From a bacterium (GTDB lineage Bacteria > Bacillota > Bacilli > Lactobacillales > Streptococcaceae): a stretch of 56,465 nt of DNA. The notes beneath the pieces were generated by a model. The model saw only the letters and a list, made by a program, of their open reading frames with translations, made no database searches and had not been told where the DNA came from. The stretch spans positions 1 through 56,465 of the forward strand of contig CAJNDD010000011.1 of assembly GCA_905221435.1 (NCBI GenBank), in the 5' to 3' direction. The position numbers were made by a program, and so were the translations under genes. This document shows, piece by piece, positions 1-9,834 of the stretch; position 1 is the stretch's first letter, and every line of letters begins with the position of its first letter.

Positions 1-1
1 A

Positions 2-832
2 GCTGATAAAGTAAAAGAAGCTGAAGCGCTCAGAATGATAGCTTATCGTGAGGATGAGGTGGTTTACAAGACAGTAGAAGAAGCTAAAAAAGCTACTGAA
101 AAACAATTAGCAGATCTTCAAAGTGACATTCAATTTGTTTCAGAAGCTAAAAAGGTCGTAGAAAAACTTAGATCGGATTTATTAGAGGCTGGCGTTACAC
201 TTGAGCCTAAACCAGTTTCATGGAGAGAGATAGGTACGAACAGATTGTACTTTACAAATGAGGTAAAAGATTTTATTGAATATACACCTAAAGCATTGAA
301 GGCACAACGTGAGGCCAAGCAAGCCTTTGAACAGGTCATAGCAGATTATCGTGCGAAAGGTTTGGATATCACAGTAGATGGTATAGAAGGTTATCGTTAT
401 AGCGCAGTCGAGGACGAGGTGCTAAAAATTAAAGGAAATTTGGATAAGATTTATAATAAAAAGCTCATCAATGATCGCTACAATATGCCAACTGATCCAA
501 GTTTTCTCAAAGTAACAGTAAAAAGACCTAATGTAGATGTGGCTGAGCCTTACTTACCAAGATTGGTATCGGTAGTCCCTAAAATCAACTTAGAGGCGAG
601 CATTCAAGAGGTTTCGGTTAAGCATGCTGTGTCTGATGTTACTAGTGATGTGAAAGATGTTAAGGGAGACGAACCAGCAGCTCCTCAAGCTCAAGAGTTA
701 GCTTATTCAGCACCAGCCAAAACACTTCCGAATACAGGAGAAAAAGATTCGGTTGCTTTGGCAAGTGCAGGTGTAGTGATGGCAGTAGCAGGTTTGCTAG
801 GTCTATCTCAAAAGCGTAGACAAGAGGATTAA
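2..832 (+). CDS. LPXTG cell-wall-anchored surface protein, 3' part only
   Basis: The reading frame is open from base 2, so the gene starts upstream of the window; the first ATG in frame (35) is not a credible start. The visible 276 residues begin with a Lys/Glu-rich, probably helical segment (AEAKK-type repeats), continue into a mixed domain of unknown fold, then a Pro/Ala-rich linker. They end with a textbook sortase A signal: LPNTG, a hydrophobic stretch (about 20 residues), and a positively charged tail (QKRRQED). The protein is therefore exported and covalently attached to peptidoglycan. Ligand or enzymatic activity cannot be told from this fragment; I do not recognise the domain before the anchor. 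No terminator of good quality follows directly; the next promoter (898-926) belongs to the T-box operon. Confidence 0.9.
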   Translation, partial: ADKVKEAEALRMIAYREDEVVYKTVEEAKKATEKQLADLQSDIQFVSEAKKVVEKLRSDLLEAGVTLEPKPVSWREIGTNRLYFTNEVKDFIEYTPKALKAQREAKQAFEQVIADYRAKGLDITVDGIEGYRYSAVEDEVLKIKGNLDKIYNKKLINDRYNMPTDPSFLKVTVKRPNVDVAEPYLPRLVSVVPKINLEASIQEVSVKHAVSDVTSDVKDVKGDEPAAPQAQELAYSAPAKTLPNTGEKDSVALASAGVVMAVAGLLGLSQKRRQED

Positions 833-897
833 TATATAGTAAAATTTTAACGATTTTGTTGTGGCTGTGGATTCCTTTTAAATTTTTATAGAAAAAG

Positions 898-926
898 TTG
901 ACTAAAATCTAAATAAACAGTATAAT
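898..926 (+). promoter_or_regulatory. sigma-A promoter of the T-box / alaS operon
   Basis: TTGACT (898-903), a 17-base spacer and a perfect TATAAT (921-926) lie just before the T-box leader. Transcription would start near 933. Confidence 0.8.
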
Positions 927-929
927 AAG

Positions 930-1104
930 AAAGTTGAGAATTGATTTTCTGTCATCTTAGTCCAGAGAAATGGCGGTGCTGCGAGCCATCTAAGGTAGGA
1001 AGTCATGCTACTCAATCATACAATTGCATAAGAATAAGAGAATGACAAGTTCATTGAATGAAGGTGGTACCGCGGTTTTTCGCCCTTCGTGATGTGAGCT
1101 TGTC
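930..1104 (+). promoter_or_regulatory. T-box riboswitch, alanine type
   Basis: The leader holds the conserved T-box core (AGGTGGTACCGCG, 1061-1073) that base-pairs with the uncharged tRNA acceptor end. It also has a Stem I apical region around 962-990 and a terminator hairpin whose outer arms are GACAAG (1044-1049) and CTTGTC (1099-1104), followed by a T-rich run. A GCT triplet at 1007-1009 is the likely Ala specifier codon, which fits the downstream alaS. Uncharged tRNA-Ala should stabilise the antiterminator and allow readthrough into the LOR-family gene and alaS. The class is certain from the core; the specifier placement is my inference from spacing. Confidence 0.9.
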
Positions 1105-1125
1105 TTTTGATTTTTGGAGGTGTTT

Positions 1126-1611
1126 ATGAAGACATTTCTCGTGAAACAAAAGTTTCGTCTTGGAGGCGAACGCTTCGATATTAAGGATGATAGAGGAGTA
1201 GTGAACTATCAGGTGGAGGGATCTTTCTTCCAAATTCCTAAGACCTTTACCATCTATGACGCCTATGGTGAGCAAGTCAGTGAGATTAGTAAAGAATTTT
1301 TCACCTTGCTTCCTCGCTTTACTATCCAGTTACGAAACGGTTCCAATTTCGTTATTCGTAAGAAGTTGACTTTCTTTCGAGATAAGTATGAGTTTGATAA
1401 TCTGGGACTTCGTATCGAAGGCAATATTTGGGATTTAAATTTCAAATTGCTGGATGACCGCGATCAGCTGATTGCAGAAATTAAGAAGGAACTCTTCCAT
1501 CTGACCTCTACCTATACCGTAACGGTTCTGGAGGACGCTTATGCAGACCTGGTCATTTCCCTCTGTGTCGCGATTGACTATGTGGAGATGCTAGAAAGCC
1601 AATCAAATTAA
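1126..1611 (+). CDS. LURP-one-related (LOR/DUF567, YxjI-like) protein
   Basis: 161 residues. Alternating short beta strands (KTFTIYD, PRFTIQL, NLGLRIEGNIWD) and the sequence style match the LOR/tubby-like barrel family, of unknown biochemical role in bacteria. I chose ATG 1126 because GGAGG (1116-1120) is ideally spaced before it; an in-frame TTG at 1114 would overlap that site. There is no signal peptide or membrane segment. It is the first gene after the T-box and lies 21 bases before alaS, so it is co-regulated with alanyl-tRNA charging. Nothing in the sequence explains why a LOR protein should respond to tRNA-Ala. Confidence 0.85.
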   Translation: MKTFLVKQKFRLGGERFDIKDDRGVVNYQVEGSFFQIPKTFTIYDAYGEQVSEISKEFFTLLPRFTIQLRNGSNFVIRKKLTFFRDKYEFDNLGLRIEGNIWDLNFKLLDDRDQLIAEIKKELFHLTSTYTVTVLEDAYADLVISLCVAIDYVEMLESQSN

Positions 1612-1632
1612 ACAAGTAAATAAGGAGATATT

Positions 1633-4251
1633 ATGAAACAACTATCTAGTGCTCAAGTTCGCCAAATGTGGCTAGATTTCTGGGCAAGCAAAGGGCACTC
1701 TGTAGAACCATCAGTCAGCTTGGTTCCAGTAAACGATCCAACTCTTTTGTGGATCAACTCTGGGGTAGCAACCCTTAAGAAATACTTCGACGGAACTATC
1801 AAACCTGAAAATCCACGTATTACCAATGCCCAAAAAGCGATTCGTACTAACGACATCGAAAATGTCGGAAAAACAGCTCGCCATCATACTATGTTTGAAA
1901 TGTTGGGGAACTTCTCTATCGGGGATTACTTCCGCGATGAAGCCATCACTTGGGCTTACGAGCTTTTGACAAGCCCAGAATGGTTTGATTTCCCAGCTGA
2001 AAAACTCTACATGACCTACTATCCAGAAGATAAAGATTCTTACAACCGCTGGATTGAAGTAGGAGTGGACCCAAGCCACTTGATACCAATCGAGGATAAT
2101 TTCTGGGAAATCGGTGCGGGACCTTCTGGACCTGATACAGAAATCTTCTTTGACCGTGGAGAAGCCTTTGATCCAGAAAACATCGGTATTCGTCTGCTTG
2201 CAGAGGATATCGAAAACGATCGTTACATCGAAATCTGGAACATCGTTTTGTCACAATTTAACGCTGATCCAGCTGTTCCTCGTAGTGAGTACAAGGAATT
2301 GCCACACAAGAATATTGATACGGGCGCTGGTTTGGAGCGTTTGGTGGCAGTTATCCAAGGGGCTAAGACAAACTTTGAAACAGACCTCTTCATGCCAATC
2401 ATCCGTGAAGTTGAGAAATTGTCTGGTAAGGTTTATGACCAAGATGGCGACAACATGAGCTTCAAGGTCATTGCTGACCATATCCGTTCTCTTTCATTTG
2501 CCATCGGTGATGGTGCCCTTCCTGGAAATGAAGGTCGTGGTTATGTTCTTCGTCGTTTGCTCCGTCGTGCTTCTATGCATGGTCAAAAATTGGGTATCAA
2601 CGAGCCTTTCCTTTACAAACTCGTTCCAACTGTTGGAAAAATCATGGAAAGCTACTACCCAGAAGTGCTTAAAAAACGTGACTTTATCGAAAAAATCGTT
2701 AAGAGCGAAGAAGAGTCATTTGCTCGTACCCTTCACTCAGGTCAACACTTTGCAGAAACCATTGTAGCTGATTTGAAAGCGAAAGGCCAAACGGTTATCG
2801 CTGGTCAAGATGTCTTCAAACTCTACGACACCTACGGATTCCCAGTAGAATTGACTGAAGAAATCGCTGAAGAAGCTGGGATGACTGTAGACCGTGAAGG
2901 TTTTGAAGCAGCCATGAAAGAGCAGCAAGAACGTGCGCGTGCATCAGCTGTCAAAGGTGGCTCAATGGGAATGCAAAATGAAACCCTCCAAAACATTACA
3001 GTGGAAAGTGTCTTCAACTACAATGCTAGTCAATTGCCTTCTAAGTTGGTCGCTATCGTAGCGGACAATGCTGAAGTTGAAACTGTTTCAGAAGGAACTG
3101 CCTCTCTGATCTTTGCGGAAACACCATTCTACGCTGAAATGGGTGGACAAGTAGCTGACCACGGTCAAATCTTGGATGCTAAAGGAAATGTCGTAGCGAC
3201 TGTAACGGACGTGCAAAAAGCACCAAATGGACAACCACTCCATACCGTTGAAGTTCTTGCACCACTTGCTTTGAACCTAGAATACACCTTGGCAATTGAT
3301 ACAAATCGTCGTAACCGTGTCATGAAAAACCACACTGCGACTCACTTGCTCCATGCGGCCCTTCACAATATCCTTGGACACCATGCGACACAAGCAGGAT
3401 CTCTGAACGAAGTCGAATTCCTTCGCTTTGACTTTACTCACTTCCAAGCCGTAACTCCTGAAGAATTGCGCGCCATTGAACAGCAAGTCAATGAGAAAAT
3501 CTGGGAAGCAATTGCTGTAGAAACTGTTGAGACAGATATTGACACTGCTAAAGAAATGGGAGCTATGGCCCTCTTTGGTGAGAAATACGGTAAGGAAGTT
3601 CGTGTTGTGACCATCGGTGACTACTCAGTGGAACTCTGTGGTGGTACCCACGTTGGCAATACTTCTGAAATCGGTCTCTTCAAGATTGTCAAAGAAGAAG
3701 GAATCGGTTCAGGTACCCGCCGTATCTTGGCAGTAACTGGTAAGGAAGCCTTTGAAGCTTATCGTGAACAAGAAGACGCTTTGAAAGCCGTCGCAGCAAC
3801 CTTGAAAGCACCTCAACTCAAGGAAGTTCCTCATAAGGTTGAAGGACTTCAAGAGCAACTTCGTCAATTGCAAAAAGAAAATGCAGAATTGAAGGAAAAA
3901 GCAGCAGCTGCAGCTGCAGGTGATGTTTTCAAGGATGTGAAGGAAGTCAACGGACATCGTTACATTGCAAGCCAAGTTTCTGTATCAGACGCAGGTGCCC
4001 TTCGTACCTTTGCGGATAACTGGAAACAAAAAGACTACTCTGACTTGCTTGTCCTAGTTGCCGCTATCGGTGACAAGGTCAATATCCTTGTTGCAAGCAA
4101 GACCAAAGACATTCACGCGGGTAACTTGGTTAAAGAATTGGCTCCAATCGTTGATGGACGTGGTGGTGGTAAGCCAGACATGGCCATGGCAGGAGGAAGC
4201 AACCAAGCTAAAATCCAAGAACTCTTGGATGCAGTAGCAGGTAAATTGTAA
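1633..4251 (+). CDS. alaS: alanyl-tRNA synthetase
   Basis: 872 residues, full length for bacterial AlaRS. It charges tRNA-Ala in the cytoplasm. The class II catalytic core occupies the first 240 residues or so ([15 protein letters not shown] near residue 85, then the helical tRNA-recognition part). The editing domain carries the zinc-type motifs HTATHLLH (about 567) and CGGTHVG (about 670). An Ala/Glu/Lys-rich coiled coil follows (about 735-765), then the C-Ala domain ending near the [12 protein letters not shown] glycine-rich motif. AAGGAGA lies just before the ATG. It is second in the T-box-controlled operon and is followed by a terminator at 4262-4285. Confidence 0.98.
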   Translation: MKQLSSAQVRQMWLDFWASKGHSVEPSVSLVPVNDPTLLWINSGVATLKKYFDGTIKPENPRITNAQKAIRTNDIENVGKTARHHTMFEMLGNFSIGDYFRDEAITWAYELLTSPEWFDFPAEKLYMTYYPEDKDSYNRWIEVGVDPSHLIPIEDNFWEIGAGPSGPDTEIFFDRGEAFDPENIGIRLLAEDIENDRYIEIWNIVLSQFNADPAVPRSEYKELPHKNIDTGAGLERLVAVIQGAKTNFETDLFMPIIREVEKLSGKVYDQDGDNMSFKVIADHIRSLSFAIGDGALPGNEGRGYVLRRLLRRASMHGQKLGINEPFLYKLVPTVGKIMESYYPEVLKKRDFIEKIVKSEEESFARTLHSGQHFAETIVADLKAKGQTVIAGQDVFKLYDTYGFPVELTEEIAEEAGMTVDREGFEAAMKEQQERARASAVKGGSMGMQNETLQNITVESVFNYNASQLPSKLVAIVADNAEVETVSEGTASLIFAETPFYAEMGGQVADHGQILDAKGNVVATVTDVQKAPNGQPLHTVEVLAPLALNLEYTLAIDTNRRNRVMKNHTATHLLHAALHNILGHHATQAGSLNEVEFLRFDFTHFQAVTPEELRAIEQQVNEKIWEAIAVETVETDIDTAKEMGAMALFGEKYGKEVRVVTIGDYSVELCGGTHVGNTSEIGLFKIVKEEGIGSGTRRILAVTGKEAFEAYREQEDALKAVAATLKAPQLKEVPHKVEGLQEQLRQLQKENAELKEKAAAAAAGDVFKDVKEVNGHRYIASQVSVSDAGALRTFADNWKQKDYSDLLVLVAAIGDKVNILVASKTKDIHAGNLVKELAPIVDGRGGGKPDMAMAGGSNQAKIQELLDAVAGKL

Positions 4252-4261
4252 TCAAGCAAAG

Positions 4262-4290
4262 ATCTATCCATTTGGGTAGGTCTTTTTGTG
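4262..4290 (+). terminator. rho-independent terminator after alaS
   Basis: A hairpin with arms GATCTATCC / GGGTAGGTC is followed by TTTTT. It ends the alaS operon. Confidence 0.75.
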
Positions 4291-4291
4291 C

Positions 4292-4326
4292 ATACAAAAA
4301 AGCCAAATACGGTCGAATTTGGCTTG
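4292..4326 (-). terminator. terminator of the alpha-amylase gene (minus strand)
   Basis: AAGCCAAAT and ATTTGGCTT form a 9-bp stem; read on the minus strand the hairpin is followed by a T run (4294-4300 on the plus strand is the A run). It lies just downstream of the amylase stop codon. Confidence 0.8.
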
Positions 4327-4338
4327 TAACTGATAGGT

Positions 4339-5787
4339 TTATTTTGTTGCCCAGACACTGACTGAACCCGCTGCTACTGGAAATTCTCCATAACCTTCAG
4401 CATTGATCGTAACTTGTGCTGGGTGATTTTCAAGGAGGTCAACAAAGGTTTGGCCAGCCCATTCTTGACCAACAAACATAGACTTGCTGTTTTCTTGGTC
4501 ATTTGAGATAAGGACAGCGATTGGGGATTGATGTTCAGCACCTGAACGAACCCAACCGATACAGTTAGCATCGTCAAAGTAGTCTGTTTGCTCTCCATAG
4601 GCCAAGTTTTTTCTGATGGCTAGGAGACGATCAAGAACTTTTTTGAAATCTTGTTGGGCGTATTTTCCTGAGATACCGTAGTAGTCTCCGTAAAAAACAC
4701 ATGGAAGCCCATCTTGACGTAATAGAATGAGGGCATAGGCTGCTGGTTTGAACCATTCTTCAACAGTAGACTCAAGGGCTTGACCTCTTTGGGTATCGTG
4801 GTTGTCAACAAAGGTTACAGCCTTATCAGGCTTGAGTTCAACCAAGCTATCAGTGAAAATGTTACGAAGGTCGTAATTTGCTCCAGCACGACTAGCTTCA
4901 AAGAGGTTTTGGTGGAGGCGAACATCGACAAGGTCAAAACGTTCCTCTGTTTTCTCGAGATAGTCTAGATTGGCTTCCTTGTCTGGATTCCAAAATTCCC
5001 CAAAAACGTAGAAATCTTCGCCGTATTTTTCCTTCATATCACGGATGAAATTACCCATAAAGAAGGAGTCGATGTGCTTAACGGCATCCAAGCGGAAACC
5101 AGCTACACCAGTCGTTTCCATGAACCAGTCAGCCCAGTCATAGATGTTTTGGATGACTTCAGGGTGCTTAAAGTCTAGGTCGGCATACATAAGATAGTCG
5201 TAGTTTCCGTTTTCGTTATCGACCAATTCCTCGTTGGCCCAACCTTTATTGTCCCCTTGGATCAGGTAAATACCAGACTTACGGCGTTTGGCATCATAGT
5301 CTGTACCTGTGAAGTGGTACCAGTGCCAGTGGAAGTCATTGTAGGTGTTTTGCCGACCATCGAAGGTAAAGTGAGTCCAGCCATTGATAGTAAAGGGCTC
5401 ACTTAGTTGAACTGTACGATCCTCAGGGTCCACTTCAATAACCTGAAAGGCTTCCATATGATCTGCTGCAGCCTTGTGATTGAGCACCACATCGGCCATA
5501 GGTCGAATTCCCTGAGCCTTTAAGGCTTGAATGGTTTGAAGATAGTCTTCTTTGAACCCATACTTGGTACGGACAGTCCCTTTTTGGTTAAATTCACCTA
5601 GGTCAAAAAGATCGTAAACGCCATAGCCTACATCTTTTTCGTTGGTTGCTTTGAAGGCAGGTGGCATCCAGATATGGCTGATACCAAGGTTTGCTAGGTG
5701 CTCTGCGTCATTTGTCAGTCGCGTCCAGTGTTGGCCGTCGTGGGGCAGATACCATTCAAAGTATTGCATAAGTGTCTGATTTTGCAT
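4339..5787 (-). CDS. cytoplasmic alpha-amylase (GH13)
   Basis: 482 residues with no signal peptide, so it probably hydrolyses alpha-1,4-glucans or imported maltodextrins/glycogen inside the cell. GH13 landmarks are present: DVVLNHK, GFRLDAVKH with the catalytic nucleophile Asp (about 233), the FGEFW acid/base Glu (about 262) and FVDNHD with the transition-state Asp (about 327). The length and the N-terminal MQYFEWY match the cytoplasmic liquefying-type amylases of Firmicutes. The gene is monocistronic and convergent with alaS. Its promoter (5821-5849) carries a CcpA-type site over the -35, which predicts repression when glucose is available. Confidence 0.93.
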   Translation of the reverse strand: MQNQTLMQYFEWYLPHDGQHWTRLTNDAEHLANLGISHIWMPPAFKATNEKDVGYGVYDLFDLGEFNQKGTVRTKYGFKEDYLQTIQALKAQGIRPMADVVLNHKAAADHMEAFQVIEVDPEDRTVQLSEPFTINGWTHFTFDGRQNTYNDFHWHWYHFTGTDYDAKRRKSGIYLIQGDNKGWANEELVDNENGNYDYLMYADLDFKHPEVIQNIYDWADWFMETTGVAGFRLDAVKHIDSFFMGNFIRDMKEKYGEDFYVFGEFWNPDKEANLDYLEKTEERFDLVDVRLHQNLFEASRAGANYDLRNIFTDSLVELKPDKAVTFVDNHDTQRGQALESTVEEWFKPAAYALILLRQDGLPCVFYGDYYGISGKYAQQDFKKVLDRLLAIRKNLAYGEQTDYFDDANCIGWVRSGAEHQSPIAVLISNDQENSKSMFVGQEWAGQTFVDLLENHPAQVTINAEGYGEFPVAAGSVSVWATK

Positions 5788-5820
5788 TGTTTTTCCTCTT
5801 ACTTATCAATGTTGTGTTTT

Positions 5821-5849
5821 ATTCTACCATAAAGTTTAGAACTAGACAA
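5821..5849 (-). promoter_or_regulatory. alpha-amylase promoter (minus strand)
   Basis: On the minus strand: TTGTCT (complement of 5844-5849), a 17-base spacer and TAGAAT (complement of 5821-5826) preceded by TGG, an extended -10. Confidence 0.65.
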
Positions 5850-5859
5850 ACGTTTGCGC
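5844..5859. promoter_or_regulatory. probable cre (CcpA) site overlapping the amylase -35
   Basis: AGACAAACGTTTGCGC holds the palindromic core AAACGTTT of catabolite-responsive elements; the outer bases match the consensus only in part. Its overlap with the -35 is the classical repression position. Confidence 0.55.
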
Positions 5860-6021
5860 AAGATTCTATACTCATTTGTAGAATTGTCTATTTTTAAAGA
5901 CACTATTTCCTTCCCATTGCTAGAAAAAGAATGTTTAGGAGAAAAAATAAATTGAGTAAACATATTTTAACTAAAATGACATTTAATAAACTAAAGTAAA
6001 AATGGATAAACGGTTTCTTTT

Positions 6022-6050
6022 TTGAGAATTGTCATAAAATTTGCTATAAT
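6022..6050 (+). promoter_or_regulatory. promoter of the rlmI-like / aro operon
   Basis: TTGAGA (6022-6027), a 17-base spacer and an extended TGCTATAAT (-10 at 6045-6050). Transcription should start about 6057, one base before the ATG of the first gene, which implies a leaderless message. Confidence 0.75.
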
Positions 6051-6057
6051 AGTAGCT

Positions 6058-7221
6058 ATGAATAGAATTAGGGTCGGCAGACGTGTTGAAAAAAAGCTAG
6101 CTAAGGGTCTAGTTCTTTTGGAAGCAAGTGATTTAACAGATATTGATTTGACGGATCAGGCAGTAGAAGTTCTTAGTCAAGACGGAGAGTTTTTAGGGAG
6201 TGCCTATCTTTCTCAGCAGAACAAGGGAATCGGCTGGTTCATCAGCAAGGAAAAGGTTCGTTTCAATCAAGCCTTTTTTGAAATCCTGTTTCGTAAGGCC
6301 AAGGAAGCTAGAAAACCTTATTATCAAGATGACTTGACCACTGCTTTTCGCCTTTTTAACCAAGAGGGGGATGGTTTTGGGGGTCTGACTGTTGATCTCT
6401 ATGGAGATTATGCTGTTTTTTCTTGGTACAACTCCTTTGTTTACCAGATTCGTGAGCTGATAGTAAAGGCTTTTAAGGAAGTTTTTCCTGAGGTCTTGGG
6501 AGCGTATGAAAAGATTCGTTTTAAAGGTCTAGACTACGAGTCTGCCTATGTTTATGGTGAGGAAGCGCCAGATGATTTTACTATTCTTGAGAATGGCGTG
6601 CTCTATCAAGTCTTTATGAATGATGGCTTGATGACAGGGATTTTCCTAGACCAGCATGAGGTTCGTGGGAGTCTGGTTGACGGTCTAGCCATGGGCAAAT
6701 CCTTGCTCAATATGTTTTCCTATACGGCTGCCTTTTCAGTTGCTGCAGCTATGGGAGGCGCGAGTGAGACAACTTCTGTCGACTTGGCCAAACGGTCCAG
6801 AGAGCTGTCAGAAGCCCATTTTCAGGCAAATGGACTCAGCACGGACAATCATCGTTTTATCGTTATGGATGTCTTTGAGTACTTCAAGTATGCCAAGCGA
6901 AAAGGCTTGACCTTTGATGTGATTGTTCTTGATCCACCGAGCTTTGCTCGCAATAAAAAACAAACATTCTCTGTAGCTAAGGACTATCACAAGTTGATTT
7001 CCCAGAGTCTAGAGATTTTAAATCCGGGAGGCATTATCATTGCCAGTACCAATGCTGCCAATGTTTCCCGCCAGAAATTTACAGAACAAATTGATAAAGG
7101 TTTTGCAGGAAGAAAATATCAAATTTTAAACCAATATGGTCTTCCAGCAGACTTTGCCTATAATAAAAAAGATGAAAGCAGTAATTACCTCAAGGTGATT
7201 AGTATGAAGGTTAGTAGATGA
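6058..7221 (+). CDS. class I SAM-dependent rRNA methyltransferase (RlmI-family)
   Basis: 387 residues from ATG 6058. An in-frame ATG at 6022 is rejected because the -35 and -10 of a good promoter lie between the two. The N-terminal 70 residues ([27 protein letters not shown]) form a PUA-like RNA-binding domain. The C-terminal part is a Rossmann methyltransferase with a SAM-binding region near [14 protein letters not shown] and the DPPSFAR catalytic motif (about 292). RlmI relatives modify a cytosine in 23S rRNA; the exact target is inferred. The end overlaps the start of aroD by four bases, so it is the first gene of the aro operon. Confidence 0.88.
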   Translation: MNRIRVGRRVEKKLAKGLVLLEASDLTDIDLTDQAVEVLSQDGEFLGSAYLSQQNKGIGWFISKEKVRFNQAFFEILFRKAKEARKPYYQDDLTTAFRLFNQEGDGFGGLTVDLYGDYAVFSWYNSFVYQIRELIVKAFKEVFPEVLGAYEKIRFKGLDYESAYVYGEEAPDDFTILENGVLYQVFMNDGLMTGIFLDQHEVRGSLVDGLAMGKSLLNMFSYTAAFSVAAAMGGASETTSVDLAKRSRELSEAHFQANGLSTDNHRFIVMDVFEYFKYAKRKGLTFDVIVLDPPSFARNKKQTFSVAKDYHKLISQSLEILNPGGIIIASTNAANVSRQKFTEQIDKGFAGRKYQILNQYGLPADFAYNKKDESSNYLKVISMKVSR

Positions 7222-7895
7222 AATTAATCGTTTCAGTAATGCCAAGAAGTTTGGAAGAAGCGCAAGAACTGGATGCCACTAGGTATGAAGATGCCGATAT
7301 CATTGAGTGGCGTGCGGACTTTCTTACAAAGGACGCTATTTTACAGGTAGCACCCGCTATCTTTGAGAAATTTGCAGGACGCGAACTTGTCTTTACCCTT
7401 CGGACCCGCGCTGAGGGAGGAGAAATTGAACTTTCCTCAGAAGAGTATGTTCAAATCATCAAGGAAGTTACACAACTCTATCAGCCGGATTATGTAGATT
7501 TTGAGTATTTCAGCTACAAGGACGTTTTTGAGGAAATGTTGGATTTTCCAAATCTCGTATTGAGCTATCATAATTTCCAGGAGACACCTGAAAATATGAT
7601 GGAGATTTTGTCTGAGTTAACCAGTCTCTCTCCGAAAGTGGTCAAGGTATCAGTTATGGCCCATACGGAGCAGGATGTTTTAGATCTGATGAACTACACA
7701 CGAGGATTTAAGACACTCAATCCTGAGCAAGACTACGTGACCATTTCCATGGGGAAAATGGGCAAGGTATCACGCATTACTTCAGATGTGACGGGTTCAA
7801 GTTGGTCATTTGCTAGTCTGGATGAAGCGAGTGCCCCAGGTCAGATTTCGCTATCAAACATGAAGAAAATCAGGGAGATTTTGGATGAAGCTTGA
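7218..7895 (+). CDS. aroD: 3-dehydroquinate dehydratase, type I
   Basis: 225 residues, standard for type I enzymes. It dehydrates 3-dehydroquinate to 3-dehydroshikimate through a Schiff base. The catalytic His lies in LSYHNFQET (about 118) and the Schiff-base Lys in KVVKVSVMA (about 144); IEWRADFL near the start is the family's substrate motif. ATGA overlaps the previous stop and its own end overlaps aroE by 11 bases, so translation is probably coupled along the operon. Confidence 0.95.
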   Translation: MKLIVSVMPRSLEEAQELDATRYEDADIIEWRADFLTKDAILQVAPAIFEKFAGRELVFTLRTRAEGGEIELSSEEYVQIIKEVTQLYQPDYVDFEYFSYKDVFEEMLDFPNLVLSYHNFQETPENMMEILSELTSLSPKVVKVSVMAHTEQDVLDLMNYTRGFKTLNPEQDYVTISMGKMGKVSRITSDVTGSSWSFASLDEASAPGQISLSNMKKIREILDEA

Positions 7896-8739
7896 TGGCT
7901 ATACACGTTTAGCTGCAGTTGTTGCCAATCCCATCAAACACTCTATTTCACCCTTTATCCACAATAGGGCCTTTGAGGCGACAGCTACCAATGGTGCCTA
8001 TGTAGCTTGGGAGATTGAAGCGGGTGATTTGGCAGAAACAGTCGCTAATATTCGCCGTTACCAGATGTTTGGGATTAATCTCTCCATGCCTTACAAGGAG
8101 CAAGTGATTCCTTATCTGGATGAGTTGAGTGATGAGGCTCGTTTGATTGGGGCGGTCAATACGGTTGTCAATCATAATGGAACTTTAATTGGATATAATA
8201 CAGATGGCAAGGGATTCTTTAAGAGCTTGCCTTCTTTTACAATCTCAGATAAGAAAATGACCATTCTGGGCGCAGGTGGTGCGGCCAAATCAATCTTGGC
8301 ACAGGCTATTTTGGATGGGGTCAGTCAGATTTCAGTCTTTGTGCGTTCAGCTTCTATGGAAAAAACAAAACCTTATCTAGACAAGTTACAGGTGCAAACA
8401 GGATTTAAAGTGCACTTGTATGCTTTAGAAGATGTTTCTGAACTGCAATCAAGGATTGCCGAGTCGGACCTGCTCGTCAATGCGACTAGTGTAGGGATGG
8501 ATGGCAAATCATCGCCAGTTCCTGAAAGCATAGTCTTACCAGAAACTCTCTTGGTAGCAGATATCATTTACCAACCCTTTGAAACGCCATTTTTGAAATG
8601 GGCTAGGAGTCAGGGTAATCCAGCTGTCAATGGTCTGGGAATGTTGCTCTATCAAGCTGCTGAAGCTTTTCAACTGTGGACAGGTAAAGAAATGCCGACA
8701 GAAGAGATTTGGCAGTCCTTAACAGAAAAATATAAATAG
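7885..8739 (+). CDS. aroE: shikimate dehydrogenase
   Basis: 284 residues. It reduces 3-dehydroshikimate to shikimate with NADPH. The substrate domain has [13 protein letters not shown] and the MPYKEQV motif with the catalytic Lys. The cofactor domain begins with GAGGAAKSI (about 132), followed by NATSVGM, and the C-terminal [19 protein letters not shown] is highly typical. It is second in a run of aro genes with overlaps or short gaps. Confidence 0.96.
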   Translation: MKLDGYTRLAAVVANPIKHSISPFIHNRAFEATATNGAYVAWEIEAGDLAETVANIRRYQMFGINLSMPYKEQVIPYLDELSDEARLIGAVNTVVNHNGTLIGYNTDGKGFFKSLPSFTISDKKMTILGAGGAAKSILAQAILDGVSQISVFVRSASMEKTKPYLDKLQVQTGFKVHLYALEDVSELQSRIAESDLLVNATSVGMDGKSSPVPESIVLPETLLVADIIYQPFETPFLKWARSQGNPAVNGLGMLLYQAAEAFQLWTGKEMPTEEIWQSLTEKYK

Positions 8740-8757
8740 TGAAAAGGAGACCCTCCT

Positions 8758-9825
8758 ATGAAAATCAGAATCGATATTCCGCATCATCCTTATGATATTC
8801 AGATTGAAAAAGGTTGTCTAGCTCTGGCTGGTCAATGGTTGCGAGAACTCTGGCAACCTCAAAAGGTAGTCATTGTGACAGATAACCATGTAGCTTCTCT
8901 CTATGCAGAGAAGGTTAAACTCAGCCTAGAAGATGCTGGTTTTCAGGTAGCTGTTTTTGACTTTTTAGAAGGTGAAGAACGAAAAAATTTAACCACTGTT
9001 CAGAAGGTCTATGAATTTCTAGTCAAGCAAGGGTTAACTCGTAGCGATGGAATCGTGGCTCTAGGTGGCGGTGTCGTTGGGGACCTGGCTGGTTTCGTAG
9101 CCTCTACCTATATGCGGGGCATTCACTTTGTTCAGATTCCGACTAGTTTGACAGCCCAGGTGGATTCTTCTATCGGTGGAAAGACGGGTGTCAATACTCC
9201 ATTTGCTAAAAACATGGTGGGTACTTTTGCCCAACCGGATGGGGTTCTGATTGACTCGCTTGTCCTTGAAACACTCGGAAAAAGAGAGTTGATTGAAGGG
9301 ATGGGTGAGGTTATCAAGTACGGCTTGATTGAGGACCCAGAACTTTGGGCTCTCTTGACGGAGCTAGATGGTTCTGTTGAGAGCATTCTTGAACATGCAG
9401 AGATTTTGATTGAACATTCTTGTCAAGTCAAGCGCAAGATGGTGGTTGAGGATGAGTTGGATAATGGTGTTCGCCTTTACCTCAATTTTGGGCACACTAT
9501 TGGCCATGCTATTGAAGCGACTGCCGGTTATGGCAAGGTCATGCATGGTGAGGCTGTGGCTATGGGTATGGTGCAGATTTCCAAGGTTGCTGAGGAAAAA
9601 GGCCTCATGCCAGAAGGAATAACCCAGTCCATTACAGATATGTGTCAGAAATTTGGCTTACCTATTGACTATGAAAACTGGGATGTTGACAAGCTCTATC
9701 AGGCTTTGACTCATGATAAGAAAGCGCGTGGCAACACCTTGAAATTGGTCTTGGTACCAGAGATTGGTTCAGCTACCATTCACCCAGTTTCTCTGGAAGA
9801 GATGAAAGACTACTTGGTAAAATAA
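8758..9825 (+). CDS. aroB: 3-dehydroquinate synthase
   Basis: 355 residues. It cyclises DAHP to 3-dehydroquinate, with NAD and a divalent metal. [19 protein letters not shown] (about 102-120) binds NAD; the metal ligands lie in [13 protein letters not shown] and [10 protein letters not shown] (about 245), with a later His in [16 protein letters not shown] precedes the ATG. It supplies the substrate of aroD, encoded earlier in the same operon. DAHP synthase itself is not in this window. Confidence 0.97.
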   Translation: MKIRIDIPHHPYDIQIEKGCLALAGQWLRELWQPQKVVIVTDNHVASLYAEKVKLSLEDAGFQVAVFDFLEGEERKNLTTVQKVYEFLVKQGLTRSDGIVALGGGVVGDLAGFVASTYMRGIHFVQIPTSLTAQVDSSIGGKTGVNTPFAKNMVGTFAQPDGVLIDSLVLETLGKRELIEGMGEVIKYGLIEDPELWALLTELDGSVESILEHAEILIEHSCQVKRKMVVEDELDNGVRLYLNFGHTIGHAIEATAGYGKVMHGEAVAMGMVQISKVAEEKGLMPEGITQSITDMCQKFGLPIDYENWDVDKLYQALTHDKKARGNTLKLVLVPEIGSATIHPVSLEEMKDYLVK

Positions 9826-9834
9826 GGAGAATGT

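Noticed and set aside
1711..2079. 122-codon minus-strand frame inside alaS
   Set aside because: No family resemblance, and it lies in the catalytic core of alaS; codon bias of the sense gene explains it.
6022..6057. Upstream ATG start for the methyltransferase
   Set aside because: The first hexamer of the promoter (-35) begins at 6022 and the -10 lies between the two ATGs, so a transcript starting there could not encode the longer form.
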